A stretch of 39,535 nt of DNA from Candidatus Woesearchaeota archaeon (GCA_016181265.1 JACOZP010000010.1:1-39535), one strand, 5' to 3'; counted from the first letter of the stretch, positions 23,392-31,866 are shown. Numbers and translations: made by a program. Notes: generated by a model from the letters alone, not told the origin.

Positions 23392-24444
23392 TCAGTGAAG
23401 AAGTTTCTCAACTTTTTCAATGAGTTCGGGCTGGACATAGCTGTGAATCGTTACAGCATAATGTTCTTTCCACTCCTGCTTCTTTTTGTCAAACTTCCGA
23501 TGACCGAGGTCGTGAGCAAGCGAAATGAAAAGTTGTTCTACTTTCTCTTTTGTTACGTTTTTCTGCCGGAGAAGAAAATGTTTCACTTTTTGGGTAGCAT
23601 AATGGGAACGGACAATATGAGGATAAAATTCTTTCCCACAATATTTTCGAAAAGCTGCTTTGAAATCATTTTCGTGGAGAACGCTTCCGTTTTTAGAAAA
23701 GACAAATTCATCTTCTCTCTTAGTAGCGAGGATAGCTTTTAATCGTTGGCAATAAACTGGCAAGAATTCTTGACTGATCTTGATCGGTACGCCATCCTTG
23801 CCGACGTAATCAAATGTAACGATATTTCCCCGGAGCGAAATATTCTTCTTTGTAAGAGTGGTCAGCCCGGCATGCCCGTGTGCTTTGTAGTACGTTTCAT
23901 TTCCAACGCGCATATAGGTGCTGAGCAGTGTGTAAATGGGAAGGGCGATAAAATCTTTGTTATCAGAAAGACTTTTCTTGACGTTAGAAACTAGGCGAGT
24001 ATATCTCTTTTCAAATTCCTCCACTTTTTGATATTTTTGTTGTTGGTGAAATTGCCTTTTTTTGCGGGTGTAAACATAGGACCACGTTCCTCCTTTATTT
24101 TGATATAAAACATCCCAATGGTCGTGAGACGATTGGTCATGGATTTGTAGATGAGGAGCAAATAAGGAAAATGATTTCTCTAATTTTTCCCCGTTGGGAA
24201 GGAAAGGGATTCGTGCGCCTTGCGGGAGACTTTCTGGTGAGAGCTGGCCTTTGAGAAAGCGAGGATTTTGTGGGTCTCGTAACATAGCCAGCCTGCCTTC
24301 TGCTTTGAAAAGTTTGACAACTTGTTTCAATTCGAAGAATTCTTTTCTACTTGCTTTCCATCCGGCTTTCGTCTTTTCAAAAGCTTTCAGACCATTGAAA
24401 GTGACCCGGACAGAGCCGGGAGGGGTATCAACTCTTTTTTGCAT
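23392..24444 (-). CDS. DNA topoisomerase IB (eukaryote/poxvirus type)
   Basis: Relaxes supercoils by a transient 3'-phosphotyrosine link. The 350-aa protein has the catalytic core in order: Arg179 in YMRVGNETYY, the strand region GLTTLTKKNISLRGNIVTFDYVGKDG with Lys216, Arg279 in HIVRSHYATQ, and the nucleophile Tyr336 in HSYVQPELIE. His328 or His334 is the likely general acid. The N-terminal part (GWKASRKEFFELKQ, HWDVLYQNKGG) fits the DNA-clamping lobe. Topo IB is uncommon in archaea outside Thaumarchaeota and some DPANN genomes. It stands with its 3' end against purC, 9 bp apart, convergent. Confidence 0.88.
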   Translation of the reverse strand: MQKRVDTPPGSVRVTFNGLKAFEKTKAGWKASRKEFFELKQVVKLFKAEGRLAMLRDPQNPRFLKGQLSPESLPQGARIPFLPNGEKLEKSFSLFAPHLQIHDQSSHDHWDVLYQNKGGTWSYVYTRKKRQFHQQQKYQKVEEFEKRYTRLVSNVKKSLSDNKDFIALPIYTLLSTYMRVGNETYYKAHGHAGLTTLTKKNISLRGNIVTFDYVGKDGVPIKISQEFLPVYCQRLKAILATKREDEFVFSKNGSVLHENDFKAAFRKYCGKEFYPHIVRSHYATQKVKHFLLRQKNVTKEKVEQLFISLAHDLGHRKFDKKKQEWKEHYAVTIHSYVQPELIEKVEKLLH

Positions 24445-24481
24445 GATGAAATGAAGGCGTCATGATATATAAATGTAATTC

Positions 24482-25294
24482 TTAGACCCTCAAGTATTCT
24501 TTCCTTTCTTCTTCGGGGAATTTCTCGATGGCATAGCGAAGCATGGTTCGTGGCATTGAGAGATAATGCTCCTTTAGAAATTCCTCCTCTCTGGCTTTAT
24601 CTCTTTTTCCGATTTCACGGAGCATCCAGCCAACTGCTTTATGGATAAGATCATGCTGGTCATGGAGAAGTATTTTTGCGATGTCTAAAGTTTGAGTGGA
24701 TTGTCCTTGACGGATGAAATAGTACGTCGCGATGATGGCGATCCGTCTTTCCCAAAGAACAGTAGAGCGTGCTAATCTTGTGAGGGGTGTTTTATCTTTA
24801 TCGATGAGGTATGCGCCAAGGATTTTATCGGCGGTGAGATCTACTAAATCCCAATTATTGATATATTTGGTATTTTGGAGATAATAATCGACAATGTCTT
24901 CTCTCCTCATTTCATCTGCTTTTTGATATTTTTTAACAAGAATGAGAAGAGCAGTAAGGCGACATTCATGAATTGGATGACAAAGAAGGGTAGTAATTTC
25001 AGCAAGGGGTAAGGAAAAATATTGTTTCGCTATTTTTCGGCACTCTGGCACTGTTATTCCCCAGAATTGGTCACCTTCACCGTACTCTCCTTTTTCTGTT
25101 TTAAACGCGGAGTATTCCACCCCTCTCTTGAGTGGTGGTTTGCGAGCAAACCACTGATTTATTTGTGGAATACTTGCGTGTTCAAAATTAGGCAGGGGAC
25201 CCCCCTGCCTATTTTGACAGAAGCGTAACGCAGTACGTGCTCTTTTCTCATCTTTCAATAACTCTAAAGTTCGGATGATATTTTGCGCATTCAT
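24482..25294 (-). CDS. alkD: DNA alkylation repair protein AlkD, with 38-residue in-frame insertion
   Basis: A HEAT-repeat glycosylase that removes positively charged alkylated bases such as 7-methylguanine. The body matches the family: EKGEYGEGDQFWGITVPECR, NNWDLVDLTADKILG, TVLWERRIAIIATYYFI, HKAVGWMLREIGKRD and MPRTMLRYAIEKFP. Family members usually run ALRFFKTGxGEYGEGD; here 38 residues (CQNRQGGPLPNFEH through KRGVEYSA) sit between RF and FKTEK, encoded by a 114-bp palindromic insert that leaves the frame open. ATG 25294 overlaps the methyltransferase stop as ATGA and is preferred over ATG 25312, implying coupled translation. The insertion lies before the first conserved helix, so the enzyme may still work. 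Confidence 0.9.
   Translation of the reverse strand: MNAQNIIRTLELLKDEKRARTALRFCQNRQGGPLPNFEHASIPQINQWFARKPPLKRGVEYSAFKTEKGEYGEGDQFWGITVPECRKIAKQYFSLPLAEITTLLCHPIHECRLTALLILVKKYQKADEMRREDIVDYYLQNTKYINNWDLVDLTADKILGAYLIDKDKTPLTRLARSTVLWERRIAIIATYYFIRQGQSTQTLDIAKILLHDQHDLIHKAVGWMLREIGKRDKAREEEFLKEHYLSMPRTMLRYAIEKFPEEERKEYLRV
25106..25219. repeat. Palindromic insertion element inside alkD (114 bp, in frame)
   Basis: It is built of two adjacent hairpins. The first pairs TCAAAAT-T-AGGCAGGGG (25182-25198) with CCCCTGCCT-ATTTTGA (25202-25217), 16 bp with one bulged base and a 3-nt loop. The second has outer arms AGTATTCCAC (25111-25120) and GTGGAATACT (25165-25174) around a perfect inner hairpin GTGGTTTGC/GCAAACCAC (25135-25143, 25146-25154). 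It is exactly 38 codons with no stop. No terminal duplication is certain. Confidence 0.8.
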
Positions 25295-25914
25295 TGTTTC
25301 TCCATCCGCCATAAGCCGACGTCAATTCTCTTTACAGGCTTTTCGTGGAAAGCAAATGTTGCTTTGATCGGAAACTCATACTGCCAAAGATGGGTAATTT
25401 TGAAGTGATGGTCTTTGGCTACTGCTTCGACGAATCTCTTTGTTGAGTACTTGTGCATGCTGTAGACGATTTTGCCGATGGTGAACGCTTTTTCGAGAAA
25501 TATCTTGTCGATATGTTCATTCTTTGTGCCAAAAGGGGGATTTTGGACGACACTGTCTGCTTGAACGTCAACTAATTGAATATCGCTGATGATGAATTCT
25601 GCTTTGCCAAGTTCATATTCTTCGGCAAGAACGGCATAATTGTGCTGGCAAATCTGCATCGCTTCGGGGTCTTTATCGACAAAGATAACGTGTTTGGCTC
25701 CAAGAAGAAGGAGACCTAAACCGATGATTCCGGGCCCACAGGCGGCATCAAGAATAGTTTTGTTGACGACTTCTCCAGCCATAGCCATATTCCAGACCCA
25801 CTCAGCAGCGATATGTGAAGGGGTGGGATATTGTTCTAATTGGAAAGAAGGGTTCTCATAATTTTTTAGCTTACTCAAGACAATTTCTAAGTCTTTCTTG
25901 GAACGGATGGACAT
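25291..25914 (-). CDS. METTL5-like rRNA adenine-N6 methyltransferase
   Basis: 207 aa Rossmann-fold SAM methyltransferase. The N-terminal signature FQLEQYPTPSHIAAEW, SAM motif LDAACGPGIIGLGLLLLGA (from residue 56), catalytic NPPFGTKN (125-132) and the later VYSMHKYSTKRFVEAV match eukaryotic METTL5, which methylates the decoding-site adenine A1832 of 18S rRNA. An archaeal 16S target is a reasonable inference. NPPF marks methylation of an exocyclic amino group. METTL5 needs TRMT112 for stability; no partner gene is seen here. The stop overlaps the alkD start (ATGA), so the two are co-transcribed. Confidence 0.92.
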   Translation of the reverse strand: MSIRSKKDLEIVLSKLKNYENPSFQLEQYPTPSHIAAEWVWNMAMAGEVVNKTILDAACGPGIIGLGLLLLGAKHVIFVDKDPEAMQICQHNYAVLAEEYELGKAEFIISDIQLVDVQADSVVQNPPFGTKNEHIDKIFLEKAFTIGKIVYSMHKYSTKRFVEAVAKDHHFKITHLWQYEFPIKATFAFHEKPVKRIDVGLWRMEKQ

Positions 25915-26144
25915 TGGAGATTAATCAACAAATTTCTTTAATAATCTTTCTGAATAGTTGAATTATCATCAATTACCGAAAAATGAAAAGTTAATGCAAG
26001 AGAGTTGTCCAATTGGCGGCTGTCCTTATCTGCTTGGCCTGCCTGTGTTCATAGTCTTGTGATATATTTTTCAGTGTTTGTAATTAGTTTATTGGGGTTG
26101 AGGGAGAAGTAAATGAGTAAAAGTATATCGCGCATTAAAAGAAA

Positions 26145-26666
26145 CTATTTACTGTTAGTGGAGGTATTCTTTATTCTCTCAAATGATTCTTGAGGAGTAC
26201 ACTTCTCTTGCTCATATTTGCTTATTTTTTGGTTCAGATTGAATAGTTCTTTTCCAAAAAAGAAAATAATCATAAGACCCAAGAGAAAAAGAAGATTTGC
26301 TATTAGTATTATGGGATAGTTAAATAATTTGACTTCCAGTAGCGAAGAGAAATAGAAAACTCCACTAAAAAGATATAAATAAAATATTGAGGTTCGGAGC
26401 TTGAGAATTAAATCATAAGCATCTTTTATATTTTCTTGATAACTCTGCCACGCTTTAAAGAATGTATTCAATTCTGATTCAAACTCGTTATTATTTTTTA
26501 ACGCGATATATTGGATTCGCCTTTTGAGATTAACCATCATACTCATTTTAAATTTTTTAAATTTTAAAGTAAATTTTTCTTGGTAAATAGCATTAAATCC
26601 AAAGTTTATGCCAAAAGCAAGAGCCAGTGATAAAGATATTAACGTTATAATTGTAGACTCTTCCAT
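26145..26666 (-). CDS. Unknown membrane protein (173 aa)
   Basis: Three hydrophobic segments: near residues 5-25, 92-110 and 115-137. A charged, Lys/Asn-rich cytoplasmic region lies between the first and second, and a Gln/Lys/Glu helix ends the protein. It has markedly more Ile, Phe, Lys and Asn codons than the neighbours and an AT-rich intergenic surrounding, so it may be a recent arrival. GGGGGC lies just before its ATG. No family recognised. It is transcribed away from the copper operon. Confidence 0.6.
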   Translation of the reverse strand: MEESTIITLISLSLALAFGINFGFNAIYQEKFTLKFKKFKMSMMVNLKRRIQYIALKNNNEFESELNTFFKAWQSYQENIKDAYDLILKLRTSIFYLYLFSGVFYFSSLLEVKLFNYPIILIANLLFLLGLMIIFFFGKELFNLNQKISKYEQEKCTPQESFERIKNTSTNSK

Positions 26667-26734
26667 CTTAGCCCCCTCTACTAAAGCTCTGGATATAAAA
26701 ATCTACTGTTTTTCTGAGGTTTCTCCTCCTAAAA

Positions 26735-26746
26735 GAAACTAGTTTC
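26735..26746 (+). promoter_or_regulatory. Palindromic operator candidate of the copper operon
   Basis: GAAACTAGTTTC is a perfect 12-bp palindrome. CTATTTAAG (26754-26762) just downstream is a TATA candidate for the copZ-copA transcript, about 45 bp before the ATG. The arrangement suits an activator or a repressor binding beside the promoter. Confidence 0.5.
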
Positions 26747-26806
26747 ACGTAATCTATTTAAGATGTTACAGTCCTGAACCCCCCAGAACTAACGGAGATG
26801 ATCCCC

Positions 26807-27016
26807 ATGAAAACAACGTTTACTGTCAAAGGAACCCATTGTAATGCCTGCAAACTCTTGATCGAAGAGGTCTGTACTGAATTTTCAGGCATTAAATCAT
26901 GTCTTGTTGATTTTAAGACGGGTAAGACAACGATTGAACATGACCAACCAATTAATATCAAAAAACTCAGCCAAGAGATTGAATCAATAGGCGAATACAA
27001 AGTGATTTTATCATGA
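26807..27016 (+). CDS. CopZ-like HMA copper chaperone
   Basis: 69 aa heavy-metal-associated domain of ferredoxin-like fold. The copper site is the Cys pair in KGTHCNACKLL (Cys12, Cys15), with Thr-His in place of the common Met-x-Cys spacing. Such proteins carry Cu+ in the cytosol and deliver it to a P-type ATPase. GGAG 9 nt upstream favours ATG 26807 over ATG 26798. Its stop overlaps the copA start (ATGA), so chaperone and pump are made together from one transcript. Confidence 0.88.
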   Translation: MKTTFTVKGTHCNACKLLIEEVCTEFSGIKSCLVDFKTGKTTIEHDQPINIKKLSQEIESIGEYKVILS

Positions 27017-29199
27017 AAAAAACAACTCTTCAAGTCACGGGCATGCATTGTGCTAGTTGTGTGACTATCCTAACGAGAGCGCTGCAAAAAGTAGATGGCG
27101 TCAAAACAGCGATTGTTAACTATTCTACGGAGAAAGCAACAGTAGAATTTGATTCGGCTAAAGCGAATGAACAGAAATTGATTGCAGCGATTAAAAGTAA
27201 AGGCTATGAAGCGCTGATCGCTGATGGCAAAGATCAAACAAAACTTGCAGAAATATCTCGCAAAAAAGAGATCAAACGATTAAAAACACAAGCCATTATT
27301 AGCACAATTCTTGCCTCTCCGATTGTTATCATTGCAATGTTCTTGATGGAACTGATGATCCCTGGAAAAGATTATCTTCTCTGGCTCCTAGCAACACCGA
27401 TTCAATTTTATATTGGTTTGCCTTTCTACAAAGGAGCTTGGGCTGCCCTAAAAAATAAATCAGGAAATATGGATTTGCTGATTGCGATCGGCACGAGTGC
27501 TGCTTATTTCTATTCTGCTTATGTTGTTCTTTTTTCGACCGGGGGGTACCAGTACTTTGAGGCTTCTGCAGTCATTATCACTCTTGTCATTTTAGGTAAA
27601 TATCTTGAGGCCGTGGCGAAAGGTAAAACCAGCGAAGCAATCAGTACGTTGATGAAAACTGGTGCGAAAACAGCGACCATCCTCAAGGATGGAAAAGAAA
27701 TTCAGATTCCAATCGATAATGTAAAAGTTAATGATGTTATTGTCGTTAAGCCCGGTCAGAAAGTTCCTGTCGATGGCATTATTGTAGATGGTCATTCATC
27801 TATCGACGAAAGTATGATTACTGGAGAAAGTATTCCTGTTGAAAAGAAGAAAGGAGATGCAGTTATCGGTTCAACGATAAACAAACAGGGCAATTTTATG
27901 TTTAAAGCAACGAAGGTGGGTGCAGAAACGACCCTTGCTAAGATCATTAAATTAATTGAAGATGCTCAAACACAGAAAGCGCCAATCCAGCGTTTTGCAG
28001 ATAGGATTTCAGCTTTTTTTGTGCCCCTTGTTATCTATCTTGCCCTCATTACGTTTACAATCTGGTTTTCTTTTGCTCACGCACCTGTTTCTTTTGCGTT
28101 GATCACAACTGTTGCCGTGCTTGTTATCGCTTGTCCTTGTGCTCTGGGATTAGCAACGCCAACTTCTATTATGGTCGGCACAGGAAAAGGCGCTAAACAT
28201 GGTATTCTCATCAAAGGCGGGCAGGCATTGGAGACCGCCCATAAAGTTAAATATGTAATCTTTGATAAAACGGGGACGATTACGAAAGGCCAGCCGACGC
28301 TCACTGATCTCTTTTTGGAGAAAGGAATGACCGAAAATGAGCTTCTTGCCATTGTGGGGAGTATTGAGAAGAAATCAGAGCACCCCCTGGCAGAGGCAAT
28401 CGTACGAAAAGCAGAATCGTTAAACTACACACCGCGTGCCGTGACATCATTTAAAGCTCTAACAGGAAGAGGAGTCGAAGCGTCTCTTGGTTCAAAACGG
28501 TATTATATTGGGAATGCCCGGCTCATCGAAGAACTCAAAATATCCCTGAGCAAATGGAAAGATACTCTTTCTCGTCTGGAAGAAGAAGGAAAGACTGTCA
28601 TGGTTGTAGCCGACGGAAAGACAATTCTTGGTCTCATTGCCGTCGCCGATGAAATTAAAGATGATTCCCCTCAAGCGATTCGAGAATTGAAAAAAATGGG
28701 TATCATCCCTTATATGATCACTGGTGATAACGCACGAACCGCAAAGGCGATTGCTCAAAAAGTCGGCATCGAGAAGTTCTTTGCGGAAGTTCTGCCGGAA
28801 GATAAAGCGAAATATGTCCAAAAGCTGCAACAAGCAGGAAAAGTAGCGATGGTTGGCGATGGGATTAATGATGCCCCGGCGTTAGCAAGGGCAGATATTG
28901 GTATTGCCATGGGCTCTGGTACAGATGTAGCCATGGAAACAGGGAATGTCGTCTTGATGAGAAATAATTTAATGGATGTTCCTCGAGCAATAAAACTCAG
29001 CCGCTTCACTATGTCTAAGATCAAACAAAATATGTTTTGGGCTTTATTTTATAACGTCTTAGGTATTCCTATTGCGGCTGGAGTCTTATATCCTTTTACG
29101 GGCTGGCTGTTGAATCCAGTTATTGCTGGCGCGGCAATGGCTCTTAGTTCCGTCAGTGTCGTTGCTAATTCATTATTATTAAAGAGAAAGAGGTTGTAA
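27013..29199 (+). CDS. copA: Cu+-exporting P-type ATPase, CPC type (CopA)
   Basis: Pumps Cu+ out across the membrane using ATP (728 aa). In order: one N-terminal HMA domain with GMHCASC (Cys13, Cys16), two class-specific helices, the A-domain ITGESIPVEK, the metal-site helix ACPCALGLATP (Cys374-Pro-Cys376), the phosphorylated Asp418 in DKTGTITKG, the nucleotide site SEHPLAEAI, GDGINDAPALARAD (from residue 615), and the final helices with YNVLGIPIAAGVLYP. Every P1B-1 hallmark is present. It is the central member of the operon beginning at 26807; the next gene starts 3 bp after its stop. Confidence 0.97.
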   Translation: MKKTTLQVTGMHCASCVTILTRALQKVDGVKTAIVNYSTEKATVEFDSAKANEQKLIAAIKSKGYEALIADGKDQTKLAEISRKKEIKRLKTQAIISTILASPIVIIAMFLMELMIPGKDYLLWLLATPIQFYIGLPFYKGAWAALKNKSGNMDLLIAIGTSAAYFYSAYVVLFSTGGYQYFEASAVIITLVILGKYLEAVAKGKTSEAISTLMKTGAKTATILKDGKEIQIPIDNVKVNDVIVVKPGQKVPVDGIIVDGHSSIDESMITGESIPVEKKKGDAVIGSTINKQGNFMFKATKVGAETTLAKIIKLIEDAQTQKAPIQRFADRISAFFVPLVIYLALITFTIWFSFAHAPVSFALITTVAVLVIACPCALGLATPTSIMVGTGKGAKHGILIKGGQALETAHKVKYVIFDKTGTITKGQPTLTDLFLEKGMTENELLAIVGSIEKKSEHPLAEAIVRKAESLNYTPRAVTSFKALTGRGVEASLGSKRYYIGNARLIEELKISLSKWKDTLSRLEEEGKTVMVVADGKTILGLIAVADEIKDDSPQAIRELKKMGIIPYMITGDNARTAKAIAQKVGIEKFFAEVLPEDKAKYVQKLQQAGKVAMVGDGINDAPALARADIGIAMGSGTDVAMETGNVVLMRNNLMDVPRAIKLSRFTMSKIKQNMFWALFYNVLGIPIAAGVLYPFTGWLLNPVIAGAAMALSSVSVVANSLLLKRKRL

Positions 29200-29202
29200 A
29201 CC

Positions 29203-30639
29203 ATGGCAAAATTTGATCTAAACGTTAAAGGAATGACGTGCTCAAGCTGTGAAATATTAATTGAGCGCTCTCTAAAACAAGTTTCCGGGGTAAAGAATGT
29301 TCATGTTTCGAGAGCAGCAGAGAAAGCGGTGATTGAATGTTCTGATGATGTCAAACTGGAACAGCTGCAGCAAGCCGTGAAAGAGAAAGGTTACATTCTT
29401 ACAGAACAGGTTTCTTCAAATTCTTCACCGGCGAGCCATTCTCTATCCGGCGAAGCAAAGAAAAAGCGCTACAAAGAGATTGGCGCCGTCATTGTCTTTA
29501 TCTTTGCCGCATATTTGCTCTTACAGCAATTCAACATTTTTCCAGAAAACTTTGGCGTTACCGATAACATGAGTTATGGTTTTGTCTTTGTTTTGGGCTT
29601 AATCGCCGCAACGTCTACCTGCTTAGCCGTATCTGGTGGTCTCTTGATTGCATTAGCGGGAAAATTCAATGAAAAATATCCACACGCCACTAAAGCCGAA
29701 AAATTTCATTCGCACATTTATTTCAACATTGGTCGAATTATTTCCTATGCCATTTTGGGAGCAGCAATTGGGTTGGTCGGATCGGCCCTGGCACTTTCGC
29801 CAGTTGTTACGGGAATTATTACCATCGCTGCCAGTGTTCTCATGATTATTGTTGGACTGCAGCTTCTCCATATTTTCCCTCTCTTGGATCGTATTCAGAT
29901 AAAGATGCCAAAGAGTATTGCTCACAAGTTCTATGATGCGAGCAGCCAAGAGCAGAGTTCGCAATCAAAAAGCAAGTTAAAATTTAAATCATTTTTATTT
30001 GGCGCTGGAACATTCTTCTTGCCGTGCGGCTTTACACAGGCGCTGCAGCTTTATGTTTTAGGAAGGGGAGATTGGCTTTCGGGCGGATTAACGATGTTAT
30101 TCTTCGCTCTAGGTACACTGCCTGGTCTTCTTTCGGTAGGAGCGATTTCGAGTCTTAGCAAAGGATCATTTCAACGCTACTTTAAGACATTTTCCGCAGT
30201 CTTGATTATTGTTTTAGGTGTCATGAATTTGCCGAGCGGTTGGACATTAACCGGAGCAACTATTGGATTTAACTTTGACACCTCTACCATTCCTGAATTG
30301 AATAATCAAAACACTCCTCCTCAAAATATCCCAGCACAGAAGGTTGGCGACAACGTGAACGTCATTGATGGGAAACAAATCATTGAAATGAAAGTCGTAG
30401 GCTTCGATTATTCCCCAGATACATTTACGTTGAAGCAAGGAGTTCCTGTAGAATGGCGGATTAACGGAGACGGAGCACAGGGCTGTGCACAAGTCATTAG
30501 CGTGCCTGCGTTAGGGATAACGGAACGGTTGACGAAAGGAAAACCAACAGTGATTACGTTTACACCGTCAAAAATAGGTCAAATCAAATTCAGTTGTTCG
30601 ATGGGTATGGCGGGACCGGGAATGTTTAAAGTAATTTGA
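29203..30639 (+). CDS. HMA - TauE/SafE-like membrane - cupredoxin fusion protein
   Basis: 478 aa in three parts. Residues 1-70: HMA domain with GMTCSSC. Residues 85-350: six or so membrane helices of the UreH/TauE-SafE-like type (GLIAATSTCLAVSGGLL, then NIGRIISYAILGAAIGLVG, FFLPCGFTQALQLYVLG, FALGTLPGLLSVG), with paired Cys in the membrane parts. Residues 385-478: cupredoxin-like domain (VGFDYSPDTFTLKQGVPVEW, GCAQVISVPA, FSCSMGMAGPGMFKVI), where two Cys and the Met are probable copper ligands. The likely role is taking copper from the cytosolic side to an outward-facing copper protein. It lies 3 bp behind copA. Confidence 0.87.
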   Translation: MAKFDLNVKGMTCSSCEILIERSLKQVSGVKNVHVSRAAEKAVIECSDDVKLEQLQQAVKEKGYILTEQVSSNSSPASHSLSGEAKKKRYKEIGAVIVFIFAAYLLLQQFNIFPENFGVTDNMSYGFVFVLGLIAATSTCLAVSGGLLIALAGKFNEKYPHATKAEKFHSHIYFNIGRIISYAILGAAIGLVGSALALSPVVTGIITIAASVLMIIVGLQLLHIFPLLDRIQIKMPKSIAHKFYDASSQEQSSQSKSKLKFKSFLFGAGTFFLPCGFTQALQLYVLGRGDWLSGGLTMLFFALGTLPGLLSVGAISSLSKGSFQRYFKTFSAVLIIVLGVMNLPSGWTLTGATIGFNFDTSTIPELNNQNTPPQNIPAQKVGDNVNVIDGKQIIEMKVVGFDYSPDTFTLKQGVPVEWRINGDGAQGCAQVISVPALGITERLTKGKPTVITFTPSKIGQIKFSCSMGMAGPGMFKVI

Positions 30640-30647
30640 TTGTTGGA

Positions 30648-31178
30648 TTATTGCAAAATAACCACGTTCGTCATTCCCCGTCGTTTGCGCTCAATAATTC
30701 CCGCTCCTTCCATACGGTCGAGAATACGGGTAATCTGAACCTTGGAAAACCCAGTCTTACTAACCAGATCGCTTTGGTAGAGAGACCCTTTATTCTCCGT
30801 AAGAAGAGCATATAATTTTTGTTCTTCTTCGCTGAGCTGCTTTAGATCGACTTCTTTTTTCGGCTTTCTGTAAACCTCATCTTTTGCTAGAGTGGCGGAC
30901 GTTGCTGTCTTTTCTGTTTTCTCAACGGGCAGGAACATCAGATAGAATCCACTTCCTAACAACAGAAAGACGATTCCGAATGCCACGAGCAACAGCCATG
31001 ACGTACTATCTTTATGGGCCGGACATTCCTCCATAGTCAATGCTGGGTCGGCAGCGACCAGTTTACAGAGAAATGTGCTTCTCTCATCGATGTTAACTTT
31101 CACCTGGGCGAGAATGCCAAAGAGTATAATCCCCACTACCAGTAAGATTATCCCCCATTTTCTTGGCGCAATTGTCAT
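30648..31178 (-). CDS. Membrane-anchored winged-helix regulator
   Basis: 176 aa. Two membrane helices (about residues 9-27 and 61-84) enclose an outward loop holding Cys38, Cys52 and His55, possible metal or redox ligands. After a polar linker the last 60 residues form a winged helix (LSEEEQKLYALLTENKGSLYQSDL, VSKTGFSKVQITRILDRMEG, GIIERKRRG), MarR-like. A one-component membrane sensor of external copper is a fair inference from the loop and its position, facing the copA operon's 3' end. Four minus-strand genes run 32196 to 30648 and may be one transcript. Confidence 0.8.
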   Translation of the reverse strand: MTIAPRKWGIILLVVGIILFGILAQVKVNIDERSTFLCKLVAADPALTMEECPAHKDSTSWLLLVAFGIVFLLLGSGFYLMFLPVEKTEKTATSATLAKDEVYRKPKKEVDLKQLSEEEQKLYALLTENKGSLYQSDLVSKTGFSKVQITRILDRMEGAGIIERKRRGMTNVVILQ

Positions 31179-31197
31179 TCTTTGAGTTCCTGACTTT

Positions 31198-31857
31198 TCA
31201 TGTTCTTATCTCTTTTTCTTCTTTTTGCCCAATTGTCATTATTGCAAACAGAAAATTTCGCTGTTGTTTAATTACTTTGACCCCATTTTTTCTAAACAGT
31301 AATCTCACTTCTCTCTTATTATTAATCTTAACGCATCCCGGCTCTATTTTTTGAAACAGCCAATGGACTGGCGGTAGGAAAAAATTAACATCAACAATAA
31401 TTATTTTTCCACTGCTCTTCAAAACTCGTTTCATTTCTGCGATGGCTCGAGATTGAGAATAATAATGATGAAAAGCTTCTGTACAGAGAACATAATCAAA
31501 TTCTTCGCTGCCAAAGGGAAGGCTGTGCACATCTCCTTTAACCAATGTTACTTGAGACGGCAGTTTTTTCCTCGCCACTTCAAGCATTTTCCCTGAGACA
31601 TCCAGTCCGTATAATTTTATCTTTCTTTTATCTCTATTATAGAGCTCTTGCAATAATTCTCCCGTCCCGCAGCTTAAATCTAAAATCTTTATCTCGGAAT
31701 TAAATTGAATCTCGCGCAACGCCGGGACTTGAAATCGCCGCATCCAAAAACGTATCCCTAAAGAGTCGTAAGTCTTAGACCAGCGGTCGAAAAATGCTTT
31801 ATTTGCATTAATGTTCTTCTCTTTTTTTGTAGATTTCACTTTTTTGGGGGCAGTCAT
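31198..31857 (-). CDS. SAM-dependent methyltransferase (UbiE/arsenite-methyltransferase-like fold)
   Basis: 219 aa class I methyltransferase. Motif I is ILDLSCGTGELLQELY, motif II YGLDVSGKMLEVARKK, and post-I VTLVKGDVHSLPFGSEEFDYVL, followed by RVLKSSGKIIIVDVNFF. That order is shared by UbiE/COQ5 and by small-molecule methyltransferases. Only two isolated cysteines besides motif I are visible, without the three-Cys set of ArsM, so arsenite is not supported. It lies between the membrane regulator and ArsR on one strand, hinting at metal or metalloid chemistry. Confidence 0.85.
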   Translation of the reverse strand: MTAPKKVKSTKKEKNINANKAFFDRWSKTYDSLGIRFWMRRFQVPALREIQFNSEIKILDLSCGTGELLQELYNRDKRKIKLYGLDVSGKMLEVARKKLPSQVTLVKGDVHSLPFGSEEFDYVLCTEAFHHYYSQSRAIAEMKRVLKSSGKIIIVDVNFFLPPVHWLFQKIEPGCVKINNKREVRLLFRKNGVKVIKQQRNFLFAIMTIGQKEEKEIRT

Positions 31858-31866
31858 TTTTTTCTC

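Noticed and set aside
25995-26063. 22-codon plus-strand ORF with CPIGGCPYLLGL
   Set aside because: No Shine-Dalgarno and no promoter at the right distance; too short to support alone.
31198-31857. Arsenite methyltransferase (ArsM) assignment for the methyltransferase next to ArsR
   Set aside because: The conserved arsenic-binding cysteines of ArsM are not present; only the general SAM fold is supported.
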